A stretch of DNA of 64,000 nucleotides, taken from the NCBI RefSeq assembly GCF_041146795.1, contig NC_135180.1:39616794-39680793 (forward strand), read 5' to 3'. Origin of the DNA: Maylandia zebra (lineage: Eukaryota; Chordata; Actinopteri; Cichliformes; Cichlidae). The notes beneath the pieces were generated by a model. It searched no databases. It was not told where the DNA came from and saw only the letters and a program-made list of their open reading frames with translations. The position numbers and the translations under genes were made by a program. Positions 19,436 through 30,374 of this stretch are shown piece after piece. Numbering within the stretch: the first letter of the stretch is position 1; each line of letters starts with the position of its first letter.

Positions 19436-21849
19436 GTGCACTATACAGGTCATCGGATGTTCAAGATGGGCTTTACGTCTACCATGGGGGTGCATGGGGG
19501 CCCAGCCCTGGAGCAGGGTGCCGCCGGTGCGTCGAGCCACCTGGGGGGCTCTTCAACTGGTGGGGGAGATTGTCACATCTTGCAGGAGCTTTCCTCTCCT
19601 CAGGAGCTCTCTCTGCAGGAGGGGGAGATACAGGAGAGGTGGAGGAAGATCTCAGCCTGGGTGTTTATTGTCTTATGTAGTCTGGAAGATGAGTGGATGG
19701 TGGGGTGGGTGCAGTTTTCTCTGTGGTGGGGTTGGGTGGACTGTCCCGGGCTCTGTGGGGCCGGGCGGCGCTGCTGCACTGGGCCCGGTCTGGATGGGCC
19801 TGGGCCCCCTTTCCCTGGCGGGTCGCGGAGTATGGGGGTGCCTACTGGGGTCAGCGGGGGAGCTGGCCCCAGGGAGGGGTCACTTGCCCCTCCCTTCCTT
19901 CCCTCCCCATCTCCAGCTGCCTCCCTCTTCCCGCTCCACCACAACCACCCACACATGCAGGGCCTTGGAGTAGGGGTATGTCACCAGGGTGCAGAGGAGG
20001 CTACCCCCCCCTCTGTCCCCTTCTGGCTGCCTCTGCCTCAATTTTATCCCACAACTTAGACATTCACATTACTCACACTCTCATTACACATACATATAGG
20101 ATCTTGGGGGTGGGCACGATACACGGAGTCCAAAGTACCATCAGGGTGTACACCCCACCCCTGGCATCGTTGCCCACCTCTCAATTTTAAATACACGTAG
20201 ACATTGAGGGCTAGCAGGAGGGACCATGCGCTTACCTGCTGCTCTCTGGCAGGTAGCTCCAAGCCCTCCTGGGTTTTAAATGCACCTTAGAACACACATG
20301 CATCAACACTACAATGAGCGGGTGGAGGGAGGTTTGGAGTCTTCTCTCACCCCCGTTCTCTGCGACCTGCTGGAGCAGGGGGGCTAGGAGGAGGAGTTGG
20401 CCGTCCGACTGCGGTCTGGAGTGTGGAGCCTTCCTGCTGCTGTGGAGTCGGGGCGGTCTGCCTCCCCCCACCGCAGGGAAAAGGGAAACACCACCTGGGT
20501 CTGGGTGCAGTTCCCCCCTCCAGGGGCGGGGGCACCTAGACCCGGTTTGTAGAGTACGCTTGGGGAGTGTGATCGTGTGTACAGCGTCTCTTTATGTCTG
20601 TCTCCACGTTGGTTGAGTGTGGAGTAAGTGCATATGAGAGCATGAGGGTGGGAATGGATGTTTGTGTCTGTGTGTGCCTGTATGTCTGTGTCTATATGTC
20701 AGGTTGGGTATCAGACGCCAGCTCTCTGGGGACATCTCAGGCCCTCCAAGGTTTGGAGGCCTATCTCCCCCTACCACCACTTCCCCTGCCAGTGGCGGAC
20801 CCCCTAAGACATCGGTGCGTTGGTGGTTCTTTGTGTCCGGGGATGGGCGTCCAGGTACACACCAGCTCACTCCTTGGCGGCCGCTTATCGGGGCCTGGAG
20901 CCTGGGGCTCGCTCGGGCCACTTTGGAGGTGGGGTGCCCCCGGCCTCTCGGCCTGGGGCTCGGTCACTCAGGCGCAGCTGGCTGCCGGCGGAGCTCACGG
21001 GCGCGTCACTGCAACTCCCCCTGGCTTCTGCTCCGCGGCTGCTGAGTGAGCCCTCATCTGGGACTCTCCTCAGCTCTTTCTGGGACAGTGGCGCAGCTGC
21101 CCCTCTGTTGGTCTTCCTTGGTCTCTTGTGTTCTGGGGGCCTCTGGATGTCTGGAGTTTTGATCTCCTCCACACCTGCTTCACGCCCTGGAGGACGGGGC
21201 TGTGGCCCCCCCACACCCTCTAGCAGATTATTACATGAAGGAACCTTTTAAAAAACAAAAAACAAGCGCGTCCATGCTCACAGGTGTACACACGGGTGAT
21301 CACACCCACAAACTACACCCTTTTTGGCTCCTACCTCAAAGCACACTGTGTTCTGTTGATCTTATGTGCTGCACAATAATGTTTAACATTTAGTATTTAC
21401 TGTCATATTCCCATATATCATTGTGATGTTGTTTATTCTATTACTCTTGTTCTCTTCTGCTTGCTTTCTTTTTTCTTTCTCAGCAGGTGATCCAGGTGAT
21501 TGATATATGCATTTTTTTTTCTTTTTTTCTTCTTTTTTTTTCTTTTTTTTTTTTCTCTGCCCGTTCTGTTGGTTTTTGTCTTTTGCCCTTCTCCCCCGTC
21601 CCTCTTCTCAGCTGTTTCTCTTTCCCTCTTTCTTTCTCCCCTTCTTTCCCCCAGTCAAGTCTGTCCCGTATTCAGTAAGTGAAAATAAAATAAACAATAA
21701 AAGGTGAATCAAATGGACCATTACGGCAAGGCTGGGATGGTCAGTTTGGTAAAGTAAATCCGTTGGGCATCTTTCTTTGCCTTTAGACAACAATTCTGAT
21801 GCAAAAGAGCCAAACGGGACAGGCCAAAAAAAAAAAAAAAAAAAAAAAA
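19436..21849 (+). mobile_element. GC-rich, poly-A-ended retroelement lacking a recognisable RT
   Basis: About 2.4 kb with strong base bias (G/C-rich from 19480 to 21200, then T/C-rich), ending in A residues at 21825-21849. The last 710 bp match 10303-10973. Open frames of up to about 200 codons exist in several registers but look compositional, with no conserved motif. It could be the long 3'UTR of a LINE truncated 3' of its ORFs, or a non-autonomous retroposon. The 5' boundary is uncertain. Confidence 0.6.
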
Positions 21850-22061
21850 TAAGTGTTCCACTGTGTAAAATAGCGGATTGTCATTTAAGCTAAGCATATA
21901 TTATGTTTATTAAGAGGTTCTTGTACTGTCTGATGAGAGTGTGAGGAGTATGTGTACATGTTTCATTTTGAAATATCTGCCCCCATTCACCTCCGCTTTT
22001 CCACCGTGGTGCGTCACCTAACTGGTGAAGCCATAAAAACCTGGTCCTGAATCTACGTCTC

Positions 22062-22620
22062 CATGACCAAACACCTGAAAGGGCATTCAAAGAACTGAGG
22101 GCAGAGTACGGTGACACACAGAGCTCCTCAGATCTATTGCTTGACTTCTACGAGCGTGCTCAGAGGTCGGGGGAGTCTGCCTGTTCATATGCGATAGCAC
22201 TGGAGGCAACACTGGAAGAAAACCAAAGAGGAGGCAAGCCTTTCCCTGACCATGACAGTAAACTCACCTGGCAGTTCATATGGGGACTTAATGATGAGGA
22301 TGTGTTCGCGAGGATCTCACCCATGAAGCCCCGGCTGTTGAGTTTCCGTGAGCTACAGGCTGAGCTCCGAAATCTAGCGAAAGAAACAAAAAGATTCCAG
22401 CCTCAAAACAAGTCAAAGAAATTAGCATTGAGCCAGGAGGAGCAGATGGCCGAGCTGAACCACCTTGAATTGAGAATTGCTGCTCCATCCTCTGCCACCC
22501 CGCTGAGAGTCCGACCACCTCCTGGGGCTACAACCCCAATGTCAGTGGTCACATGCTACCAGTGTGGGAAGCAAGAACATATAGCCTGGGTTTGCAGAGC
22601 AGTGCTCCCAGGGCCTGATC
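22062..22620 (+). pseudogene. Ty3/Gypsy gag fragment with CCHC knuckle
   Basis: Open frame reading FKELRAEYGDTQSSSDLLL and FYERAQRSGESACSYAIALE, then RLLSFRELQAELRNLAKETK. It ends with the zinc knuckle CYQCGKQEHIAWVC (CX2CX4HX4C intact, about 22554-22595). It has no ATG in frame; the open stretch starts at a TTG. This is the capsid/nucleocapsid part of a Gypsy-type polyprotein. The protease part resumes at 24113 after a 1.5-kb insertion. Confidence 0.75.
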
Positions 22621-22624
22621 AGAC

Positions 22625-24112
22625 ATGGACACACGATCCTCTCGGCGAAGGTGGTCACACTTTTCTCCTCTCCTTTCCCTTATCTTCCCTGCTTAGCCTC
22701 TTATGTGCTTGTCTTGTCTCGTGATTTTTTTAAATTACTTTTTCCCTGGAACACTCTCTCACAGTCTGTTCTCTAAAACCTAAAAGAGGAATTATGGATT
22801 TGATCAACTGGTCCCTGAATGCAATTGTGACACCCTTTTCTCAACGAGAAGTCTGGGCTCGGGTGAGCCTGAGTGTCCTGGAGGGACTTTCCCTGCCGGA
22901 TACACGATGGACGGGTGGCAGAACTGGAGGGTCGCGTGCCTGGCGGGACTGTCGATCGAAGACGCTGAAGATATCTATCTATTCGGAACCATGATAACAG
23001 GGTTCTTGCTGAGTTCTTGCTGGTTCTTCTGAGCTGGCTTGGCCCTGGCTTATCGAAGTATTAAGAAAGTGGAACCGGCTGTTAAAACCCCCACAAGGCT
23101 GCCCGGTGGGATTGAAACGATGGGACGAGGCGTGAGTTCTCAAAATGGGCTCATTGAGTGCAGCACGGATAAGATCTTGGAGAAGCTTACGGCTGCTGTG
23201 AATACTCAGAATAACACCTCTGAGCGCAAACTGGATACATCTTGGAGAAGCTCACTGTGGTCGTGAGTTCTCAGAATCGGCTCTTTGAGCACAAGAATGA
23301 CAACATCACGGAGTGTAAGTTTGATTACATCATGGAGAAGCTCACGGCTCTCCAACGGGAGATTGAGAGACCAGTGTTGGAGTGTTAGAACAGCTTTGAA
23401 ATTCTCATGAGCTGTTTGCACTAAAGTAAAAACTGCCATCACTTGATGCGGCTACCCCTTCAGCCCCAGCTGCGGTCTCAAGGCTGGAGCTGAACAAAAA
23501 CACCCTGATAACAAACTGTAGTTAGACTGTTCTTCCCATTTTATGCAAGCTGGGTTGGCTGGAAGAATGTTTACTTAGCCTGGCAGGGCGAAGGACACTG
23601 TCTCAGCTGAACTCTGGAAACACACATACACATACACTGATACACATTCACTCATCCCCCCTCCCTTTCCAAACGCCTTCGATGCTTATTCCCTCCTGGA
23701 GAACACGGCGGGTCTGGGCCCAGCGCTGGAATAATAACACAGGGCAGGATGGCTGCTGTGTTTGCTTCGGATTACTCCTCACCCCCTACCCACCCCTGTT
23801 GCTTGTCACGTGCTCCATAATGTTGTGCTGTGGACATTTATGTGCTTTTTGTGCAGAGGAGTTTTTTTGTTTTCTGTTCTCATGCTGTCCTTCCAGGAGC
23901 CCAGCATGAGTAGAGGTCTCTTTTTTTCACTCTTGGACTTTCCCATTGTAGTGTACATTTCAGTGTTTTTCCGTAATACTACTGATCTCCGACCTGTCTC
24001 CCCATGTGATGTCTTTGTTGTGTATGTAAGGTCGGGGGGTGTCCCATTTCACTGCAGGGCAACTTGCATGTGACAAATAAAGTTCTGATTGATTGATTGA
24101 TTGATTGATTTA
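22625..24112 (+). mobile_element. Non-autonomous LINE-tailed retroposon inserted in Gypsy
   Basis: Separates the gag and protease parts of one Gypsy element. It contains a small frame at 22794-22994 (starts MDLINWSLNAIVTPFSQREV, 66 aa). Around 23150-23350 are repeated phrases with gatamnatcwtggagaagct. The 3' end is catgtgacaaataaagttct followed by (TGAT)n at 24088-24110, close to the LINE terminus at 48233-48265. No RT is present. The left boundary is approximate. Confidence 0.55.
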
Positions 24113-24531
24113 CACTCATTCAGCTCAGCCTTTAAACAGGTAAAGCCCATGGTCACCGGGGCAACCATGGGCGAGCAGCAAGTCACCATACTGCAGGTGA
24201 ACAAAAGTGATGAAGGAGAGAGCACTCCCCTAGTGGGTCCCAGGAATGAGGGGGAGGTGGGAGTCAATGGAATGAAGTGCAGGGCACTCATCAACTCTGG
24301 CTCCTAGATAACCAGTATTACACATCAGTACTGGCGTAGCCACACCACCCTCCATAAACAAAAGCTACAGCCCTCAAAAGTACCCATGGAAGATGCAAGT
24401 GGCCAGAGTGTCACCTACCATGGTGTGCTACACATCAACCTGAAATTGATGGGGAGAGAGTTTAAGGGTGTGCCTGCTTTTGTTGTCACTAACTCAGAGT
24501 ACCGCTCCTCTGTTCCCCTGCTTGTGGGAAC
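24113..24531 (+). pseudogene. Ty3/Gypsy protease region, part 1
   Basis: Reads KCRALINSGS followed by an in-frame TAG, where DSG would be the active site (Asp is replaced by Asn), then QSVTYHGVLHINLKLMGREF and PAFVVTNSEYRSSVPLLVGT. Interrupted after VGT by a hAT MITE; the frame resumes unchanged at 25536. Dead protease. Confidence 0.7.
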
Positions 24532-25527
24532 CAGTGTTGGTCAAGTTACTTGAAAAAAGTAATCAGTAACTAATTACTGATTACTTCCCCAAAAAAGTAA
24601 TCCCATTACTTTACTGATTACTTATTTTCAAAAGTAATTAATTACTTAGTTACTTAGTTACTTTTTAAAAACACGATTTACAACCTGAAGAGGTGATAAA
24701 GTGATAGATCTCTCAGCCCAATTCTACTTTTTCTGCATAATCCATCATACAAAATGTAATCAAATGGAAAAGTCTCTTTTTAAAACTTGTTTTATCAGTT
24801 TTAATCTTTTAACTTTATGCATCAAGCAAAATTTAATTATATGCAACATTCTGACTGGAAGAAATTAGTTTAACATTTAAACCTATTTTCTGCACATTCC
24901 AGCACATAAAATAAAATAATTTTTGTGTTTACACTCAGTCTTTCAAATAGATGCAAGTAAAACACAGCAGAAAATAAATAAAGTCAAAGACTCAGCGGTC
25001 CTGTTGCTCTATTTTCACCTGTAAAGCAGGAGTGGGGTAGGCGGAGGTTTACCCTGGTGCAGGTGTGCTGCGGTCAGTTGAAGAATCCGCGAGTTTCTCT
25101 GTGAGTTTCCCATCACGTCGTAGCTACTCGGTGCTTGTTCGGAAGTTTAGGGGTTTTTTTCGCTGTAAAAAGAAGTTTTCTTCCCACGCACAGCGGACAC
25201 TAATGTTTTTGTCACTTTTTATGGAATCAGTACTTCCACGCTTTAAACGCTGCACGCTCATACTCTCTCCTGCACTCGATATGTGATCCATTGTTGATCT
25301 GCACACAGCTGTTGTCACGAACGTCGCACTCGCTTATGTCACTGTCGTGAGACATTCTCGCAAAAAATCACTGTTTTAGTAACGCAGTAATGCAGCGTTA
25401 CTACGGGAAAGTAACGGTAATCTAATTACCGTTTTTGCAATAGTAATCCCTTACTTTACTCGTTACTTGAAAAAAGTAATCAGATTACAGTAACGCGTTA
25501 CAAGTAACGCGTTACTGCCCATCTCTG
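24532..25527. mobile_element. hAT-type MITE (996 bp) with 8-bp target duplication
   Basis: Flanked by gtgggaac at 24524-24531 and 25528-25535. Ends are CAGTGTTGGTCAAGTTAC and GTTACTGCCCATCTCTG, inverted CAG(T/A)G-type termini. Subterminal regions are full of GTAATC/GTTACT words. No transposase. An 8-bp duplication and CAG ends indicate hAT. Confidence 0.88.
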
Positions 25528-25870
25528 GTGGGAACTAATGTCCTCCGTGCCTCCAGAAGCCACCTCCAGGCAACCTACAGCCAGCAGTTCCTTCTCAAGG
25601 TCAAGGAGACTCATCCGGAGTGGTACACCTCCCTACTAGAGATTGGGAGCACTGAACAGTGTGATATGGATGACACAGTGGGCCCCGTTGTTTACACTGG
25701 CCGTAAGGTACACATTCCAGCAGGGAAAGAGATGGATTTAATGTGCAAAATAAAAGCCGGACCGCAAAGAAAGACTTATACAGACCTAAATGAAGGTCAC
25801 CCCTCCCTGCAGCTCACCCAAGACATTCCGGTTGCCAGAGTTCTTGCTGATGTAAAGAAAGGACTTGCCA
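25528..25870 (+). pseudogene. Ty3/Gypsy protease-RT linker region, part 2
   Basis: Continues the frame broken at 24531: NVLRASRSHLQATYSQQFLL, KVKETHPEWYTSLLEIG and GRKVHIPAGKEMDLMCKIKA. It ends near 25870 where the L2 LINE begins with caagatggcgcc. Probably the same Gypsy copy as 22062-22620 and perhaps the RT piece at 29063. Confidence 0.65.
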
Positions 25871-27690
25871 CTATCACCCAAGATGGCGCCAGTGTGTTCG
25901 GTTTGCCGTCTCTGTCTACGTCCTTGTCTTCTGTTGTTTTTTGTCCTTCTGCTCATATGCTATTCTGGTGGCTTTGCTTCGATTTCCTATGACCGGCTGA
26001 CTCTTTTAAGTCTTCGCCCACTCCATACTTATGGGCCGGACCCCTACAGGCCGGAACCGTGTTGGAGCGTCAGTGATACCATCTCAACATAGATGGATTC
26101 TCGATCTGGTTCACGCTGTTTACTTTTAGACTGCTCAATCATCGATGGATTTAACCTGCTGAAAGTCAAGCATACCCAGCCCTTCCAGTGACCTGCTCGT
26201 CGGCTCGACTTTTATCATGAATGACTTTTTTACCACTACGGGTCTGGATTTACTGCTCCTGACAGAAACCTGGATTCGTCCTGGTGAGTCCTTTCCCTTT
26301 TCTGAGCTCCTTCCCCTAGACGGTGCTTTTTTCAGCTCACCGAGGCTTTCGGGTAGGGGTGGAGGACTTGCGGTGGTCTTTAGGAATAAATTCCGGATAC
26401 GGCAGCTGCCCTCGCCAATGTTTGCTAGCTTTGAAGCACAATTATTGGAACTTGCTGGTCCCCCCACTGGCTCTTTGTGTTGTGGTCTACCGTCCTCCGA
26501 AATACAACAAGACTTTTATCAATGATTTTGCTGACTTTTTAGGATCTATTTGCTTAAATTATGACAGTCTTCTTATTGCTGGTTAACATTCATATCTGTT
26601 GTAAAGACGACAGGCTTGCCAAAGACTTTCTGGTTTTAGCTGATTCTTTTAATCTTACTCCGAGGGTAAATGCTCCAAAACACTCTAAAGGTCACACACT
26701 TGATTTGGTTTTCTCTCATGGATTGGACATTGGTGTCAGGGACACTAGCAACTTTGGGATTTCTGACCACTTTCCAGTCATTTTTCATGCTGATCTATAC
26801 GAAACTGATCTGAACCCTGGGGGCCCTCGACGCCTTGGCCGTTTCAGTGATCCTGGGACTGTGGCTGAATGTGTCTTTCTCTGAATCTGTTCTCCCTGAT
26901 ACGGATGGCATCACACAGTCTTTATTTGATGACTTTGCCAACTCCCTACTTGCTATATGCACCTCCATACTGGACTCTGTGGCCCCTTCAAAACTGAAAT
27001 GTCCTATATGCTGTTCCCGACCTTGATTAAATGACTCTACACGTGCCCTATGCCATACCTGCCACCAAGCTGAGAGGCGGTGGAAAAAGGATAGGCTCCA
27101 GGTGTCCCTTGTCCCAGCTGCTAAGATGGCTAAAGCGGCTTTTCTGTCAGCCATCGTTACTAATAATAGTCATAATCCATGCGTTTTATTCAATATTTTT
27201 AACTCCTTGGTTAACCCTTATCCTGAAGCATTGTGGCTGGCTTCTTCGGCTCTTTGTGAGCAGTTTTTAAATCACTTCACTGATAAAATCTCCACCTTAA
27301 GAGCCTTAAAAGCTTCGGGGATGTGCCAAGCCCCCGCTTTACGCTGCTCTATGACACTTGCTCAGTTTGAACCAGTGTCACTTCCTACCCTTAAGGGAAT
27401 TATTGATCATCTAAAAAACTCAAATTCTGTTCACGACATTCTCCCATCTCGCATTATTAAGGAGGGATTTAATGTAATTAATGCAGAGGTCCTTCCCTGC
27501 CATGCGGGTACCTACTCCTCTTCCATTGCCCCCGTTATCTGTGGTGTCCCTCAGAGGTCTGTGCTGGGTCCTATGCTGTTTTCTCTATATATGTTACCCC
27601 TTGGTCGTATTATTGAAAAGTACAAACTCTTTTATCATTGCTACGCGGATGACATTCAAATTTATTTTGAATTGACCGAGGATGATACTT
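25871..27690 (+). pseudogene. L2-like LINE, degraded endonuclease and RT
   Basis: Starts with a caagatggcgccagtgtgtt leader. Endonuclease: LDLLLLTETWIRPGESFPFS (about 26245) and SGRGGGLAVVFRNKF; the GDFNIH block is damaged (LLIAG then VNIHICC, with the Asp lost by a small deletion), and ISDHFPVIFHAD follows (about 26760). RT: a 196-codon frame (27102-27689) with [20 protein letters not shown] and [12 protein letters not shown] (motif C YADD intact). Motif A has been removed by an internal deletion around 27480. At least three frame changes. It lies inside the Gypsy element. Confidence 0.8.
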
Positions 27691-29062
27691 AGAATAGAAT
27701 AGAATAGAATAGAATTCAACTTTATTGTCATTGCACATGCACAGGTACAGGGCAACGAAATGCAGTTTGCATCCATCCAGAAGTGCTTTAGTGATATAGA
27801 TATATTACAATATATATTAGCAATAATATAGATATGTGAGTATATTACAGAAATGGGTCTATTATGGTATGTTATAATGTACACGGTATGAAGTATGTTG
27901 TGAACATTCTATAACTATAAGTATGTACAGGCTGTAGTGAGTACAAGCTATGTACAGGCTATGAACAGGATATAAATATGAAAAACTATACAGAATATGA
28001 AATAAATAACTTTACAGAAATCTGAGATATACAGCTATACAGAAATGGGAACTATGCAAGTTGTAAACAGTTGTAGGATTAAAAATTATCGAATGTACAG
28101 AATGATTATTTACACAGAGCTATACAGTAGTGCAGTTAAGATAAGTGAGATATAAGGTGGATTTGAAGCAGGCCGGTACCACAGCGTGGGCCAAGGACAG
28201 ATTGAATATGTCTGTGAGCACTCCTGCAAGCTCCCCAGAACACGCTCTCAGAACACGCCCGGGGATGCCATCAGGACCTGCAGCCTTGTGGACATTGATC
28301 CTGTTCAGCACCGCTCCTACATTGGTGGGGGAGAGAGTCAGAGGTTGGTGGTCTGGCGTCATGTCTGCTTTGGTTGTGGTTGTGGGGTTCCCTCGCTTAA
28401 AATGAGCATAAAAGTTGTTGAGCTCGTTGAGGAAGGAGACATCAGAGGATGCGGGGGAGGGTTTGGTGGTCCTGTAGTCTGTAATGGTCTGGAGTCCTTG
28501 CCACATGCGTCAGGGGTTGGAGTTGGAGAAGTGTTCTTCTACCTTCCTTTTGTAATGGTGTTTGGCTTTTTTGATGCCCTTCTTTAGATTAGCCCTGGCT
28601 GTGCTGTAGGCGTGTGCATCTCCTGACCTAAAGGCGGTGTTGCGGGCCTTCAGGAGGAGACGAACATCCCGGTTCATCCAAGGCTTCTGGTTGGGGTACA
28701 TGGTGATCCGTTTCTGGGTGGTGACACTGTCTGTGGTTTTGGAGATGTAATCCAGTACAGATGAGGCGTACTGGTCCAGGTCTGTGAGGGTGAACATATT
28801 CCAGTCTGTGTTTTTAAATCTGTCCTGGAGCACTGCGTCTGTCCCCTCTGGCCACACTTTAATTGTCCTCACAGCAGGTTTCACAGGTTGGATGAGTGGT
28901 GAATACCGAGGTGAGAGGAACAGGGAGAGATGGTCCGATTGTCCAATGTGGGGGAGGGGTGTGGCTTTGTAGGCTCCAGCCAGGTTGGAATACACATGGT
29001 CTAAAGTCTTGTCTCCTCTGGTGTGGCAGGAGACATGTTGGTGGAATCTGGGGAGGACTGTC
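27691..29062 (-). pseudogene. CR1-like LINE with RT core deleted
   Basis: On the minus strand: endonuclease C-terminus HIGQSDHLSLFLSPRY (about 28940), then KPWMNRDVRLLLKARNTAFR, a TGA at about 28507, MWQGLQTITDYRTTKPSP, and the RT entry [20 protein letters not shown]. After AVVPACFKS (about 28150) the RT core is missing and the 3'UTR follows directly, ending in (AGAAT)n at 27692-27713. The TGA in the linker fits a CpG-type CGA to TGA change. Same family as 41.7-44.6 kb and the tail at 54758. Confidence 0.8.
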
Positions 29063-29412
29063 TTTAAGTTGGTGTGGCCAGCACCCCTATGGGGCTGTTT
29101 GAAGCAAATCGTATGCCCTTTGGATTACAGAATGCTCCCTCCTCCTTTCAGAGACTCATGACCTGCTGCTTTGGTGATATGAACTTCACCCACCTTCTAA
29201 TCTATCTTGATGACCTCATCATATTCTCCAAAACCTTTGATGAGTATCTGGAAAGACTGCAGCTGGTGTTCGATCGGCTTCGGGAGCATGGCGTGAAGTT
29301 AAAGCCTTCTAAGTGCCAGCCTGTGAGAAAGGAGGTTCAGTATTTGGGTCACTTCGTGTCTGCTGAGGGGATCTGGACAGACCCAGAGAATATCAGCAGG
29401 GTGAAAAGTGGC
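29063..29412 (+). pseudogene. Ty3/Gypsy reverse transcriptase fragment
   Basis: Reads PMGLFEANRMPFGLQNAPSS, FQRLM, then THLLIYLDDLIIFSKTFDEY (YLDD, catalytic motif C) and KLKPSKCQPVRKEVQYLGHF. This covers RT motifs B to E only. The upstream motif A side is cut by the CR1-like LINE, and downstream it joins a short L2 scrap (29413-29480). It may be the continuation of the Gypsy copy at 22-25.9 kb. Confidence 0.8.
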
Positions 29413-29489
29413 AGTGGTTTGCATCATATCTATCTAATAGACTCCGATTTGTTCATGTAAATGGAGAGTCCTCTTGTCATGTTTGGTGC

Positions 29490-29880
29490 TGTGGCAGGCA
29501 TGATGTAGGACCCAAATGCAGGCTCATAAACAGAAAAGTAAACTCAAAGAGCTTTATTGCTGCACATGCAAGAGCCAAATATAAAAGTGCTAACCCAAAC
29601 TAGAAACATGGAACTAAAATTAGGAAACTGGGAAAATTACAACGGACAGAGGAAACCACAGGGCTTATATACACACCACTACCACTCAGTAGTGAGGGAA
29701 TAGGAAGCAGGAGAGAAACACAGCTAGGACTAATCTGATGTAACAAAGTGAGGAGGAAGCAAAACTGAAAACCCAGGACACAAGACCTTCAAAGTAAAAC
29801 AGGAAATACAAGATAGGCACAGAGAAACCAACTAAACAAGGAGACACAGCACACAGGGAAGACAGAGTGAACATGAATCA
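29490..29880 (-). repeat. Probable Gypsy LTR fragment
   Basis: Contains taggacccaaatgcaggctc and a reverse-strand poly(A)-like tract (agctttattgctgc), the pattern of an LTR in antisense as at 54863 and 60279. Boundaries are not clear. Confidence 0.4.
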
Positions 29881-30374
29881 CAGAGACAAGAGTACCAAAT
29901 GAGACATGGAGACATGTCTAACTGGGGAAACGCAGCAGCTCAAATGGAGACTCATACACCAGCATTTCACCCACATTTGCAACTAAAACAGACCTGCAAT
30001 ACAAACTTATTCGGGAGCAGTGTGTGAATAGAAAGTCTGACAATATTGAGCCCACCCCCCAGTTTTTAACAAAAAGACTGATTACACAACAACAGCAGTG
30101 ATGGTGACACTGGCACAGTTTAACGTTGAGGCGGAGTCTGTTTATGCACCATCACGAGTAAAGAGGCGGAGCTGTTACTGGTTGAGTGAAAGAAAACAGT
30201 CACAGTCCCTGTGATCACCATTCAAATCTTTACTTGGTAAAAGCTTGTGTGAGTCCATCAACAAAGCCCCTGATCAACAAACTCTGACATGAAGAAAAGC
30301 GAACTCTGTAGCTGCTCCATCCACCGCTGTTCATTTTACAAATAATCTGCAGCAAAGCTCCAGAAGTTGTATTA
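29881..30374. other. No gene seen
   Basis: No coding similarity or terminal structure. gtatta at 30369-30374 is half of the target duplication of the next element. Confidence 0.3.

Noticed and set aside
19436-20190. Overlapping ORFs of 118-207 codons in the GC-rich retroelement
   Set aside because: Open in several frames and both strands because of base bias (few A/T-rich stops). No conserved motif.
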